Counted from the first letter of the stretch, positions 1 through 9,218 are shown. The stretch: 38,501 bases of DNA from Winogradskyella sp. (GCF_028289625.1 NZ_JANQOM010000056.1:1-38501); one strand, 5' to 3'. A program made the numbers and translations. Notes: a model not told the origin generated them from the sequence alone.

Positions 1-1249
1 AACGTGCTCCGATCATATGCACGCCTAGAACTTCATCCGTAGTTTTGTCGGCTAAAATTTTCACGAAACCATCCGTATCGCCACTTGCTCTTGCTCTACC
101 TAATGCCCTAAAAGGAAACTGACCCACTTTATACTCCACATTATCAGCTTTCAACTCTTCCTCTGTTTTACCAACCGCCGCAACTTCTGGCCAAGTGTAA
201 ACCACTCCTGGGATCAAGTTATAATCAATATGTGGCTTTTGTCCGGCTAGGGTTTCAGCAACAAATACACCTTCTTCTTCAGCCTTATGAGCCAACATAG
301 CACCTCTAATGACATCTCCAATGGCATAGATGTTAGGAACGTTGGTTTGTAAATGTTCATTGACCTCAACCTGTCCTCTATCATTAACCTTTACGCCTGC
401 AGCTTCAGCATTTAAGCCATCCGTATAAGGACGACGACCTACGGATACCAAACAATAGTCTCCTTTAAACTCAACTACCTCTCCTTTTTTGTTTTCGGCT
501 TTTACAACAACTTCATCACCATTTCGCTCTACAGACTGCACCTTGTGAGACATCATCATTTTGCACTTAGCTTTCTTAAAGACTTTATTCAATTCTTTAG
601 ATAAGCCGGCATCCATTGTAGGCAGGATTCTGTCCATATATTCGATTACGGTGACCTCAGCTCCTAATCTGTAATAAACCTGACCTAACTCTAAACCAAT
701 TACTCCACCACCAATAATGATTAAGTGTTTTGGAACTTCCTTGAGCTCCAAAGCTTCTGTTGATGTGATAATACGTTCTTTATCTAGCGTAATAAAAGGT
801 AAATTAGATGGCTTTGAACCAGTAGCTATAATACTATTTTTAGCTTCAATTTCTCCGGCATCCTTCCCCTCAATTTTAATATGTGTCGTATCTATAAACG
901 ATCCTAATCCTTCGTATACATCTATGTTATTCTTTTTCATTAAGAAATCAATACCACCTGTGGTTTGGTCAACAACAGCTTGCTTACGAGCAATCATCTT
1001 TTCCAAATTGACCTTAATATCACCAGGAATCTCAATACCGTGCTCTTCAAAATGCTTTGTGGCTTCTTCATAATGATGTGAAGAACTCAATAAGGCTTTA
1101 CTAGGAATACAACCCACATTTAGGCATGTTCCTCCAAGTGTAGAATATTTCTCAATTATTGCGGTTTTCATGCCTAGTTGCGCACAACGAATTGCTGCTA
1201 CATATCCACCAGGACCCGAACCTATTATTGCTACATCGTATGAATTCAT
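1..1249 (-). CDS. lpdA: Dihydrolipoyl dehydrogenase (E3), 3' end cut by window edge
   Basis: E3 flavoprotein of the 2-oxoacid dehydrogenase (and glycine cleavage) complexes; it reoxidises dihydrolipoamide and passes electrons to NAD+. My translation from the ATG at 1249 begins MNSYDVAIIGSGPGGYVAA, an FAD-binding GxGxxG motif. The redox disulfide CLNVGCIPSK follows at about residue 40, then a second NAD-binding GGGVIGLELG, an FAD-contacting AIGDV, and the start of the dimerisation domain ending ...HMIGAR at the edge. About 416 residues are visible, so some 50 C-terminal residues including the catalytic His-Glu are outside. The start lies 5 nt after the stop of the upstream barrel gene, so the two are probably co-transcribed. 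Several E3 paralogues occur in such genomes, so which complex it serves is not resolved here. Confidence 0.96.
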   Translation of the reverse strand, partial: MNSYDVAIIGSGPGGYVAAIRCAQLGMKTAIIEKYSTLGGTCLNVGCIPSKALLSSSHHYEEATKHFEEHGIEIPGDIKVNLEKMIARKQAVVDQTTGGIDFLMKKNNIDVYEGLGSFIDTTHIKIEGKDAGEIEAKNSIIATGSKPSNLPFITLDKERIITSTEALELKEVPKHLIIIGGGVIGLELGQVYYRLGAEVTVIEYMDRILPTMDAGLSKELNKVFKKAKCKMMMSHKVQSVERNGDEVVVKAENKKGEVVEFKGDYCLVSVGRRPYTDGLNAEAAGVKVNDRGQVEVNEHLQTNVPNIYAIGDVIRGAMLAHKAEEEGVFVAETLAGQKPHIDYNLIPGVVYTWPEVAAVGKTEEELKADNVEYKVGQFPFRALGRARASGDTDGFVKILADKTTDEVLGVHMIGAR

Positions 1250-1254
1250 ATGTT

Positions 1255-1809
1255 TTATTTTATTTTAAATTGAAACGCTAATTGAAATGCTCTATTTTGA
1301 TTTTTGGTTTCTGCCGAGGTTACATCGGTCAAACCTAAGTAATATCGTAATGAAGCCGCTATTTTACTAGAAATTGCATAACTGGCACCAAGATTCACTC
1401 CAAAATCCCTATCAAAAAAATCGGATTTTACATCAGCATTAGAACCTGTGCCATTTTTGGCCGTTACCAATAAACCTACTTGCGGACCTGCATCAAAACT
1501 AAATGCATTGGAGACAAAATACTTTACTATTACTGGTAGAACAACATAATTTAATCTTACATTGGGATTATCCCCTTCGCTTAGTTCAAATCCATATACC
1601 GTAAACAGTAATTCTGGTTGCACCTTTACATCTTTTGTCAGCTCTATTTCCATGTAAAATCCGGCTTGGAAGTTGATTAAGGACGATAAATCGTCTGTTC
1701 CGTCACCAGCTAAATTAGCAACATTCCCACCTACTTTTATACCATATGGATGCTGTTGAGCAGCAATTTCAAAAGAAATGAAAAGCAATACAACTAAAAG
1801 TACTCGCAT
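1255..1809 (-). CDS. Outer-membrane beta-barrel protein (PorT-like)
   Basis: Small secreted barrel protein of the outer-membrane beta-barrel family common in Bacteroidota. I start it at the internal Met at 1809, because this puts a clean signal peptide (MRVLLVVLLFISFEIAAQQ) at the N-terminus; an in-frame ATG at 1830 adds seven residues. After the signal come alternating hydrophobic strands separated by turns and the opening YGIKVGGNVANL, typical of these barrels, and the protein ends with the strand-like AFQLAFQFKIK. The length (184 residues) suits an 8-stranded barrel. The stop lies 5 nt before lpdA. Function is unknown; the family name only predicts location and fold. Confidence 0.85.
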   Translation of the reverse strand: MRVLLVVLLFISFEIAAQQHPYGIKVGGNVANLAGDGTDDLSSLINFQAGFYMEIELTKDVKVQPELLFTVYGFELSEGDNPNVRLNYVVLPVIVKYFVSNAFSFDAGPQVGLLVTAKNGTGSNADVKSDFFDRDFGVNLGASYAISSKIAASLRYYLGLTDVTSAETKNQNRAFQLAFQFKIK

Positions 1810-1890
1810 GCAAACTTTAATGAGTTGCAAAAATACAATTTAGTTTAATGATTTACGAATCTAACAATCATTATTAAAGTTATGGTATTT

Positions 1891-3489
1891 TTACTTTTTC
1901 TTGATGTCTTCCAATACCCATTCGAGTTCAAGGTCCAGCTGATTTAATCTATCTTGGTAAGTTGGTAAAATGTCAACATCTGGCTTTACCCCATAACCAT
2001 CAGGCTTGGTCTTATTAGGAGCGTCAATATGTGCTAAACCTATTCTTGCTTTAACTTTTGTATTTGGCAATTCATAGATTTTATAAAACCCAGCAACGGT
2101 TCCGTTGTAAGCGCCACCTGTTTCCTCACCAACAAAAGTTGCCTGTTTATTGCCATGAAGCTTCGTAGATAAAACTGAAGATGCCGAAAACGAATTACCG
2201 TTAATTAAAACATAAATCTTGCCTTTAAAATTATTGGGTTTTGGTTCTTGTTCCCTAGAGGCTTTGAACCTGTAGTATAATTGCCCTTTTTCTTTCTTGG
2301 TCTTAAACAAATCATAACCATAAATAAATGGTGAGAATATACCTGCAAGAATCTTTGTGCTAGTTGGTCTGGCGTTGCTCATCATGTACTTTAAAAATGG
2401 AGATCTCGAATTGATTTCACTTGGATTAATCATCACGAAATTCTCATCAGTAAGATAAGAATACAAACATGTTATCTCTTTAAGACGACCACCAAAATTA
2501 TTTCTTAAATCAATGATAAGATATTGCGATTTTGCCGAATCTATTTTAGCGAACACTTCTTCATAAAAATCTTCATATTTACTACCCTTACTGAAAGATT
2601 TTATTTCTAAGAATGCAACTGTACTGTCCTCACCTATAAAGCTAAGATTTTTGATGTATGTTCTGTTTAAAAAATCATATCCATACTTTTTTCGGTCTTT
2701 ACTTCTCTGACGTCTTTTTAGCCTATCTATTTTTCGTTTAGCCTTCTTTTCTGTTTTTGTGAGCGTGTCTTTAGGTATAGTCTTAGCTATTGAATCTTTT
2801 TTCAACAGATTCTTAGTAGATTTAAAAACGCGCTTGTAGGTCTTTAAAAATGTTGAGTCCGGATTGCGAAACCTTAATGCAATACTGTCAAAACGCCCAT
2901 TTGCTTGCTGATAGTAGCTTAAAAATCTATAACCTACCACACGATTATGAAATGTGGTATTATACCCATCTGAAGCCACAGTTTTTTTAAACTGCTGATG
3001 CAAATCCATTGCATTTTGCCCATTAACCTCTAAAAGCTCTGCATTTACTAATACGGAATCCTTTCCCCTGGCATTTCTAACAATGATTCTATCATCCAAA
3101 TATTCAAAATCCAAATTATTTATATCGAACTTTGCGCCACGTCTCGCTTTTCTTTCTTTTCTGTTAAAGCGTGTTGAAGGTGCAGAGACCGACATATGGC
3201 CCTGACCAACATATTTAGTGACTTGTGCTAGGCTTTTATGAAAAGTCCTACTGGTCATTGGTTGGTCTATTGCTTTTTTTAGACTATCAAATTTAAAATC
3301 TAAAGTTTCCTTGGATGTGTACTGATACAATCTTGGATGTAATCGTTGAAGTTGTTTGTAAAGTTGATCTATATCGTCATGCAAATCTTCGACAGGGTGT
3401 AATTTTGTTACAGCTTCATTATGTTTAACTATGGTACCACAAGATGTTAGTATTATTGTTACACCAAGTAGAAATAAAAGTTGCTTCAT
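1891..3489 (-). CDS. S41 family peptidase lipoprotein
   Basis: Predicted cell-envelope serine peptidase of the C-terminal-processing/tricorn (S41) family. The N-terminus MKQLLFLLGVTIILTSCG has a lipobox, so it should be lipid-anchored. A helical N-terminal region (about 25-110) is followed by a basic, low-complexity stretch (about 230-275) and the peptidase domain (about 285-510). The key segment LINGNSFSASSVLSTKLHG places the nucleophile at about Ser435 by comparison with S41 motifs, followed by VGEETGGAYNG, the usual oxyanion/substrate loop. No clear PDZ domain is visible. It is separated from its neighbours by about 70-80 nt on each side. Family assignment is firm; the substrate is unknown. 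Confidence 0.88.
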   Translation of the reverse strand: MKQLLFLLGVTIILTSCGTIVKHNEAVTKLHPVEDLHDDIDQLYKQLQRLHPRLYQYTSKETLDFKFDSLKKAIDQPMTSRTFHKSLAQVTKYVGQGHMSVSAPSTRFNRKERKARRGAKFDINNLDFEYLDDRIIVRNARGKDSVLVNAELLEVNGQNAMDLHQQFKKTVASDGYNTTFHNRVVGYRFLSYYQQANGRFDSIALRFRNPDSTFLKTYKRVFKSTKNLLKKDSIAKTIPKDTLTKTEKKAKRKIDRLKRRQRSKDRKKYGYDFLNRTYIKNLSFIGEDSTVAFLEIKSFSKGSKYEDFYEEVFAKIDSAKSQYLIIDLRNNFGGRLKEITCLYSYLTDENFVMINPSEINSRSPFLKYMMSNARPTSTKILAGIFSPFIYGYDLFKTKKEKGQLYYRFKASREQEPKPNNFKGKIYVLINGNSFSASSVLSTKLHGNKQATFVGEETGGAYNGTVAGFYKIYELPNTKVKARIGLAHIDAPNKTKPDGYGVKPDVDILPTYQDRLNQLDLELEWVLEDIKKK

Positions 3490-3566
3490 TTAGATTTATT
3501 TTGAAATTAAGTAATCGCTTTTCTTAATAGACGTAAAAAAGTTAACAATAGTTGCCTGCATGTAAA

Positions 3567-4193
3567 TTATGATGGAAACCCTAACATTTCCCCCATACCA
3601 ACAGTAAATAGCCAGCAACCATAGATGGCATGTTCTATAGAGACTAGAAGTGTGGATTTTGTCTTCTTAAAGGTTAATGCAAATAGGATTCCGCCTATGA
3701 ATGTTAGGATCATCACTAAGGTATTTTTGAAGAATATATGCGCCAACGAAAAAACAGCTGCATTTACCATAATAAAAAGTGCATGACTCCTAAACAAAGA
3801 CTCATACCGTTGAAAGAAAAACGTTCTATAAATTAACTCTTGCGGATAAACCGAAAAAAATGAATAAATAAATAAAATGATTACCCAAAGTCCAGGCTTT
3901 GTTTTAACAACGACAAAAAGATTTTCGTCATCTACTAAGTACATATAGACTGTAGTAATTATAGCTATTGCAATAAACTTCAGAGCAGTGCGCCTCCAAA
4001 ATTGTGTCCAATTAATGTGTTCCCTAAGTTTGAATTTATTGTGTTCAACTTTGAGCAATACATAAGCTACATAGATAAAACCTGCAAGCCCAATGGCCAA
4101 TTTAATCCAAACAGGAAACTTTAAAGCAAAACTTACGGGAATTAAAATAAAAATGATGAAAAACTCTATCAGCCTATATCTAATACTTTGCAT
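3567..4193 (-). CDS. CPBP-family intramembrane protein with altered active-site motifs
   Basis: Multi-pass membrane protein (about six to eight hydrophobic segments, 208 residues) of the CPBP/CAAX-protease (Abi) family. I choose the ATG at 4193, which begins 1 nt after the stop of the Lrp gene, over the upstream ATG at 4229 that would overlap it. The family motifs are recognisable but changed: EExxxR reads QELIYR (118-123), FxxxH is intact (FSLAH, His152), and the last HxxxN/D reads HAIYG (188-192), with Gly for Asn/Asp. Two presumed catalytic positions are thus altered, so protease activity is doubtful. Tight coupling to the regulator gene suggests co-expression. The family is known for prenyl-protein processing and bacteriocin immunity, but no role can be assigned here. 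Confidence 0.75.
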   Translation of the reverse strand: MQSIRYRLIEFFIIFILIPVSFALKFPVWIKLAIGLAGFIYVAYVLLKVEHNKFKLREHINWTQFWRRTALKFIAIAIITTVYMYLVDDENLFVVVKTKPGLWVIILFIYSFFSVYPQELIYRTFFFQRYESLFRSHALFIMVNAAVFSLAHIFFKNTLVMILTFIGGILFALTFKKTKSTLLVSIEHAIYGCWLFTVGMGEMLGFPS

Positions 4194-4194
4194 A

Positions 4195-4650
4195 TTATAA
4201 TGTAATCGCAGTTGTACATTTAACCTCATTAATCATAAACATACTATGTGTACTGCCAATATGATCTATTTTTGTAAGTTTTTTAACCATAAATTCTCGA
4301 AACGCCTCCATATCCTCTACAAGTACTTTTAGTAAATAGTCATAATCGCCACTGATATGATAGCATTCTAAAACTTCTTCCAATTTACGAACTTCCCTTT
4401 CAAATTTAATAACATAATCCTGAGAATGTTGTACTAGCTTCACATGGCAGAAGGCCACAAACGCTTTGTCGACTTTCTTTTTATTAATCAAGGCTACATA
4501 ATTACTGATTATTCCGTTATTCTCCAATTTTCTTATACGCTCATATACTGCAGTGACAGACAAACCAAGTGCATTTGAAAGGGCTTTATTAGTCTGTTTG
4601 CAATCTTTTTGAAGTAATTTGAGCAGCGCTTTATCGATGAGATCTAACAT
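4195..4650 (-). CDS. Lrp/AsnC family transcriptional regulator
   Basis: DNA-binding regulator that senses amino acids. Starting at the ATG at 4650 (MLDLIDKALLKLLQKD) gives 151 residues, the usual size; a longer reading from 4716 adds an unlikely basic extension. The N-terminal winged HTH is at about 5-60 (ALSNALGLSVTAVYERIRKLENNGII), followed by the RAM/AsnC ligand-binding ferredoxin-like domain with the characteristic VLECYHISGDYDYLLKVLV and the closing THSMFMINEVK. It is divergently transcribed from the Cys/Met PLP enzyme at 4814, and a dyad (4746-4764) sits between them, so local control of that enzyme is the simplest inference. The CPBP gene follows directly downstream. Confidence 0.93.
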   Translation of the reverse strand: MLDLIDKALLKLLQKDCKQTNKALSNALGLSVTAVYERIRKLENNGIISNYVALINKKKVDKAFVAFCHVKLVQHSQDYVIKFEREVRKLEEVLECYHISGDYDYLLKVLVEDMEAFREFMVKKLTKIDHIGSTHSMFMINEVKCTTAITL

Positions 4651-4745
4651 AATAGTGAATAAATTTTCGGTCTGAATGATTCTCTTGCTGAAGTTATAGA
4701 TTTTTTTTCTAAACAATATCTAATTTTTAGATTAATTTTTTTAAT

Positions 4746-4764
4746 AATCAATTATGTATTGATT
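4746..4764. promoter_or_regulatory. Candidate Lrp/AsnC operator (7-5-7 dyad)
   Basis: A perfect inverted repeat, AATCAAT and ATTGATT around a 5-nt centre, lies in the intergenic region between the Lrp-type regulator and the PLP enzyme, 49 nt before the latter's ATG. Position and AT-rich symmetry fit an Lrp-family binding site. In such AT-rich DNA a short dyad can also be chance. Confidence 0.4.
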
Positions 4765-4813
4765 TTATGTCTATTTATAACGAAATTTGTAATAAGATTA
4801 AAATACGCTTATT

Positions 4814-6028
4814 ATGAAGTTTAAACCAGCTAATAACATTCAGGATTTACAATATTTTGGTGAATTTGGTGGTGTGAATCCATCAATATCAGATTCTTCA
4901 ACCTATACCTTTCTATCGGCTAAAACTATGTTCGATACCTTTGAAGGCAATGCTGATGGTTGCTACTTATATTCGCGTCATTCATCGCCATCCAACTTAT
5001 ACTTAGGCGAAGCTTTAGCGGCTATGGAGGGCACTGAAACAGCAACTGTTACAGCTTCAGGAATGGGAGCCATTACGCCTGTTTTGTTACAACTCTGTGC
5101 TTCTGGTGAACACATTGTAAGTAGCAGAACCATTTATGGTGGTACTTATGCTTTTCTAAAAAACTTTGCACCAAGATTAGGCATTAATACCTCTTTTGTT
5201 GATATCACAAAATTAGAACGTGTGGAAGCGGCAATTACTCCAAAAACCAGAGTGCTATATTGTGAATCAGTTAGTAATCCTTTGCTGGAAGTCGCAGATA
5301 TTGTAGGCTTGGCACAATTGGCCAAAAAGCACAATTTAAAGCTCGTGGTGGATAACACATTTTCACCGCTATCAATTTCTCCGGTTAAATTGGGTGCAGA
5401 TATCGCAATTCATAGTTTAACAAAGTTTATTAACGGTTCTTCCGATACGGTTGGAGGCGTCGTTTGTGGCACTCAAGAACTTATTGACCAATTACGCAAT
5501 GTTAATGACGGTGCAGCCATGCTTTTAGGTTCTACCATGGATAGTTTACGATCAGCATCCGTATTAAAAAACCTAAGAACACTACATGTAAGAATGCAAC
5601 AGCATAGCCATAACGCCTTATACCTCGCCAAGAAATTTGAAAATGATGGACTAAAAACAGTCTATCCTGGTTTAGCATCCCATCCATCACACGATTTATT
5701 TAAATCCATGATGAACGATAAATATGGTTTTGGAGGCATGCTGACCATAGATGTTGGATCGCTGGAAAAAGCCAATGAGCTTATGGAGCTTATGCAAAAA
5801 CGCAACTTAGGCTATTTGGCCGTTAGCTTGGGCTTCTATAAGACATTATTTAGTGCCCCAGGAAGTTCTACATCTTCTGAGATACCTGAAGAGGAGCAAG
5901 CCGAAATGGGATTAAGCGATGGATTAATTAGATTTTCAATTGGCTTGGATGCCGATATAGAACGCACCTATAAAATGATGAAAGCCTGTATGATTGAATT
6001 AAATATCTTAGAGGAAGAATTGGTTTAA
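4814..6028 (+). CDS. Cys/Met metabolism PLP enzyme (methionine gamma-lyase-like)
   Basis: Fold-type I PLP enzyme of the cystathionine gamma-synthase/methionine gamma-lyase group, acting on sulfur amino acids in the cytoplasm. Visible features are the Tyr-Gly-Gly that stacks on PLP (YGGT, Tyr108), Asp180 of VVDNTFSPL that pairs with the pyridine nitrogen, and the Schiff-base lysine in HSLTKFINGSSDTVGG (Lys204). Near residues 53-60 the family's usual YSRxxNPT reads YSRHSSPS, the Asn being replaced by Ser; it aligns with a Bacteroidota-specific branch often labelled methionine gamma-lyase or plain aminotransferase. The 404-residue length is normal. The divergent Lrp regulator suggests amino-acid-responsive control. 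The exact substrate (methionine, cystathionine or homocysteine) is not decidable from sequence. Confidence 0.88.
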   Translation: MKFKPANNIQDLQYFGEFGGVNPSISDSSTYTFLSAKTMFDTFEGNADGCYLYSRHSSPSNLYLGEALAAMEGTETATVTASGMGAITPVLLQLCASGEHIVSSRTIYGGTYAFLKNFAPRLGINTSFVDITKLERVEAAITPKTRVLYCESVSNPLLEVADIVGLAQLAKKHNLKLVVDNTFSPLSISPVKLGADIAIHSLTKFINGSSDTVGGVVCGTQELIDQLRNVNDGAAMLLGSTMDSLRSASVLKNLRTLHVRMQQHSHNALYLAKKFENDGLKTVYPGLASHPSHDLFKSMMNDKYGFGGMLTIDVGSLEKANELMELMQKRNLGYLAVSLGFYKTLFSAPGSSTSSEIPEEEQAEMGLSDGLIRFSIGLDADIERTYKMMKACMIELNILEEELV

Positions 6029-6034
6029 AAAATG

Positions 6035-6126
6035 GTTACTTCGAGTAATTCTGAATTGTGTCGATAACTAACATAAAAGACTTCTCGATACAATTTGTTC
6101 GTACTCCACAAATCACTCGAAGTGAC
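6035..6126. repeat. REP-like nested inverted repeat between convergent genes
   Basis: Outer arms at 6035-6050 and 6111-6126 (core ACTTCGAGT / ACTCGAAGT) enclose a second pair near 6053-6065 and 6083-6094 (AATTGTGTCGATA / TCTCGATACAATT). The whole can fold as a long, imperfect cruciform filling the gap between two convergent genes. It could serve as a two-way terminator, although there is no long T run directly after the arms. Similar CTTCGAGTG-type dispersed palindromes are, as far as I know, common in Flavobacteriaceae. Confidence 0.6.
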
Positions 6127-6134
6127 ATATAATT

Positions 6135-7157
6135 TTATTGTCCTTTTAAACGTATCCAAAGGGCATTTATGGCAAAACCAAAATCGTCCGTTCCTGGTTC
6201 AAAAGGTTTCATATTTAATCGGTCTCCATCTTTATACAACATAAGATTAAAAATCGCCTTATAACCATCTCGTGTCTTCACCATAGGATACCTTAAGTCT
6301 TTATGAAGATAGTCACCATTATCCAATGATTCAATATTATAGTAGTTATTACTGAACCAAGTTAGACCTTTTATATCATCAAAATCATCTTTGCTTAGAT
6401 CTCGTATTTTGGGAATCGTTTTCCAGTCAGAGAATCGATCGGATGTATCTAATAGCGAATAAAACCCTATATGGTAGGACTCATCAGATTCAGCAATACC
6501 ATACCAGAGAATATTGTTCAAAATTGCTGGTTGTGTGTTAAATCTAGAATAATTTATCTCTTTATCTATAAGTGTATTTTTGAAAACAGAATCAATATAC
6601 ATCTTGTTAAAAATTGTAAGTACCATGTATGCAGAGCTAATTCCAATTCCCATTTTTAACCAAAACCGTCTTCGAGATTTTGTTCTATCATAAAACATTA
6701 AAACAATCAGACATATAAGAAATGGAGCCGTATATAATGGGTCAGCTACAGCAATATTATTGAGCGCTACTCTATAATTTGAAAACGGCGCAAAAAGTTG
6801 TGTGCCATAAGGAGTAAAGCTATCGAGAATCACATGGGTAAACAACGACCAAAAAAACAGTTTTGTCCAATCGCTTTGATTCGTCGTGTCTAATCGCTTC
6901 CCTGTATTGTAAAGTTTATAAGCTAGCCAACCGAATAGAAACGCACCCAAAACCGAAAATAAGATTGAGTGCATAAATCCTCTATGGAAGAGCATGGCAT
7001 CTATTTCATTGTTGTAAAGCCAAGCACCAACAAAAGTATCCAGGTCTGGTATAGTACCACCTACGGCTCCAAATAATAAGGCTTTATTGCCAATTTTCTT
7101 ACCAAGTACTGCCTCACCACAAGCAGCACCTAAAACAATTTGAGTTAACGAATCCAT
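6135..7157 (-). CDS. YdjM-type membrane-bound metal-dependent hydrolase
   Basis: Inner-membrane protein of the YdjM/LexA-binding-associated hydrolase family (Pfam PF04307 type). The N-terminus carries the family signature MDSLTQIVLGAACGEAVLG, then GAVGGTIPDLDTF with metal-binding Asp residues, HRGFMHS and HVILDSFTPYGTQLFAPF, where His and Asp residues form the presumed metal site. There are about five hydrophobic segments in residues 1-185, followed by a soluble C-terminal domain (about 190-340). The length (340) is normal for Bacteroidota members. It is convergent with the PLP enzyme and divergent from nhaC. The physiological substrate of the family is not established. Confidence 0.87.
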   Translation of the reverse strand: MDSLTQIVLGAACGEAVLGKKIGNKALLFGAVGGTIPDLDTFVGAWLYNNEIDAMLFHRGFMHSILFSVLGAFLFGWLAYKLYNTGKRLDTTNQSDWTKLFFWSLFTHVILDSFTPYGTQLFAPFSNYRVALNNIAVADPLYTAPFLICLIVLMFYDRTKSRRRFWLKMGIGISSAYMVLTIFNKMYIDSVFKNTLIDKEINYSRFNTQPAILNNILWYGIAESDESYHIGFYSLLDTSDRFSDWKTIPKIRDLSKDDFDDIKGLTWFSNNYYNIESLDNGDYLHKDLRYPMVKTRDGYKAIFNLMLYKDGDRLNMKPFEPGTDDFGFAINALWIRLKGQ

Positions 7158-7240
7158 TAGTGTTCGTAAAAGTACACAACTTTAGGCATTTGCAAATCGC
7201 TTTACAAAATCGTAACATTACACAACTAAACTGAACTAAG

Positions 7241-8731
7241 ATGCAAGACGGCAAGAACATTTCTGAAATTAAGGTTAATGAGCAAAAAATAATTGATAAT
7301 AAAGAATTAAGCATTTGGGAAGCATTAATTCCTTTGGTAGTTTTAATTATACTACTAGCATACAACGTGTTAGTCGCTTTTGGAGATTATTCGATTGAAG
7401 GCCCGAATCAATTTGCACTTATTTTTGCTGCCGCAGTTGCCGCCATTGTTGGCTTTAGAAATAAAGTCTCTTACAAACGAATGCTGGAAGAGGTTGCGGA
7501 AAATGTAAAATCCACCACAAGCGCTTTATTAATTCTACTTATGGTAGGAGCCTTAGCAGGAACATGGCTTATTAGTGGTGTGATTCCCACAATGATTTAT
7601 TACGGTTTGCAAATATTAAATCCGACTATATTTTTAGCAGCGTGCGTCTTAATATGTGCTATTATTTCTATTGCCACAGGAAGTTCATGGACAACGTCAG
7701 CAACCGTTGGTATCGCCTTAATAGGTATCGGTGGAGCTCTAGACATCTCTTTAGGCATGACAGCAGGTGCCGTACTGTCTGGTGCCTATTTTGGTGATAA
7801 AATGTCCCCTTTAAGCGATACTACCAACTTGGCACCAGCTATGGCAGGAACCGATTTATTCACACATATCAGATATATGGCTTATACAACCGTTCCGACC
7901 ATATTAGTGACACTAATTGTTTTCATTATTATTGGATTTACACAATCAACATCTGGGAATACTGACACCTCAGAGATTACAGGATTAATAAGCTCAAAAT
8001 TTAATACCTCACCGCTCATTTTCATAGTCCCTATAGTAGTTATTATCTTAATAATAAAGAAAGTGAAACCCTTGGTAGCCTTGTTCATCGGCACTCTTCT
8101 AGGAGGTATTTTTGCTGTAATTTTTCAACCAGATATTATTAAGACCTTATCTGGTTCTGAAGTCGTTGATTTCAAATCTTCCTATCAAGCAATTATTAAT
8201 GCGATAACTTTAGAAACAACATTGGAGGCTCCCGAAGCTTACGAAAAGCTTTTTAAGGCCAAAGGTATGGATGGTATGTTAAACACGGTTTGGCTCATAG
8301 TTTGTGCTATGGTATTTGGAGGTGTAATGGATGCCATTGGTGCATTAGCAAGAGTTACTAAATCCCTATTAAAAATGGCCAAATCCATATTTGGATTATT
8401 CGCAAGTACAGTAGCCAGTTGCTTGGCGTTAAACATTACAGCATCAGACCAATACTTGGCGATTGTTGTACCAGGGAAAATGTTTAAAAATGCTTATGAA
8501 GACAGAGGCCTAGCACCAGAAAATCTCAGTAGAACGTTAGAAGATTCCGGCACAGTAACGTCTGTACTAATACCTTGGAATACCTGTGGCGCTTACCAAG
8601 CTGGTGTGTTACAAGTGAGCGTAGCGGATTACTTCTTTTACGCTATATTTAATTGGCTAAGTCCTTTTACAACCCTGATATTTGCCGCGTTTAGAATAAA
8701 AATCAAGCAAATTAAAGGACGCCTGGCCTAA
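7241..8731 (+). CDS. nhaC: Na+/H+ antiporter, NhaC family
   Basis: Polytopic transporter (496 residues, about 11-13 membrane segments) of the NhaC ion-transporter superfamily, exchanging sodium for protons or acting as an electroneutral relative. Segments such as ATGSSWTTSATVGIALIGIGGAL and SGAYFGDKMSPLSDTTNLAPAMAGTDLFTHIRYM are hallmark NhaC motifs containing the conserved polar residues within broken helices; a second, inverted-type copy is seen at SDQYLAIVVPGKMFKNAY...DSGTVTSVLIPWNTCGAY. Sodium handling is expected in a marine lineage. The stop lies 2 nt from the convergent ankyrin gene with no hairpin between, so the two transcripts must overlap. Confidence 0.93.
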   Translation: MQDGKNISEIKVNEQKIIDNKELSIWEALIPLVVLIILLAYNVLVAFGDYSIEGPNQFALIFAAAVAAIVGFRNKVSYKRMLEEVAENVKSTTSALLILLMVGALAGTWLISGVIPTMIYYGLQILNPTIFLAACVLICAIISIATGSSWTTSATVGIALIGIGGALDISLGMTAGAVLSGAYFGDKMSPLSDTTNLAPAMAGTDLFTHIRYMAYTTVPTILVTLIVFIIIGFTQSTSGNTDTSEITGLISSKFNTSPLIFIVPIVVIILIIKKVKPLVALFIGTLLGGIFAVIFQPDIIKTLSGSEVVDFKSSYQAIINAITLETTLEAPEAYEKLFKAKGMDGMLNTVWLIVCAMVFGGVMDAIGALARVTKSLLKMAKSIFGLFASTVASCLALNITASDQYLAIVVPGKMFKNAYEDRGLAPENLSRTLEDSGTVTSVLIPWNTCGAYQAGVLQVSVADYFFYAIFNWLSPFTTLIFAAFRIKIKQIKGRLA

Positions 8732-8733
8732 CA

Positions 8734-9204
8734 CTATTTGAGAAGTACCTGAATACCTTCAAAGGATTTTTCAACAGCATAATCCAAAGCCGTTTTTCCA
8801 TTGGCATCTTTAATGGTTTGGTCGGCATTATGCGCTAATAGGATTTTTACCACTTCTAATTGATTGTATTGTGATGCAAAACTTAAAGCTGTAGTGCCAT
8901 TATTGTTTTGAGCATCAATATCAGCCCCACTTTCAATCAATAGATTTACAAGGGCAATATTCCCTTTAAAACTAACGCCAATCAATGCTGTATTACCTGA
9001 AGCATCCTTAGCATTAATATCAGCCTTATTGTCAATTAGAATTTTGGCGATGTCCACTTTATCAAAATAGGTGGCAAAAATAAGTGTTGTGAATCCCCTT
9101 GCATCTTCTGAATTGACCAAATGAGGGTTGTTTTGCAATTGCAATTTTATATTTTCAATATTTCCAGTTTGAATGGTTCTGAAAAATAGTTCTTGTGCGT
9201 TCAT
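8734..9204 (-). CDS. Ankyrin-repeat protein downstream of katG
   Basis: Cytoplasmic 156-residue protein made almost entirely of ankyrin repeats; four to five units are visible (for example GFTTLIFATYFDKVDIAKILIDNKADINAKDASG and its successors with the G-xTaL...A...G...vv..Ll..gAdi pattern). No signal peptide or membrane segment. It follows katG on the same strand after a 78-nt gap holding a terminator, and in several bacteria ankyrin proteins are encoded next to catalases, where they have been linked to catalase function. A supporting role for KatG, such as stabilisation, is therefore a reasonable inference but is not shown by sequence. Confidence 0.9.
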   Translation of the reverse strand: MNAQELFFRTIQTGNIENIKLQLQNNPHLVNSEDARGFTTLIFATYFDKVDIAKILIDNKADINAKDASGNTALIGVSFKGNIALVNLLIESGADIDAQNNNGTTALSFASQYNQLEVVKILLAHNADQTIKDANGKTALDYAVEKSFEGIQVLLK

Positions 9205-9218
9205 TTTAATTTGAGTTT

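Noticed and set aside
717..1073. 118-codon plus-strand frame
   Set aside because: It is antisense to the well-supported dihydrolipoyl dehydrogenase and has no protein-like features.
4717..4813. SAM-type riboswitch upstream of the Cys/Met enzyme
   Set aside because: The leader is under 100 nt, AT-rich and lacks the GC stems of known SAM riboswitches.
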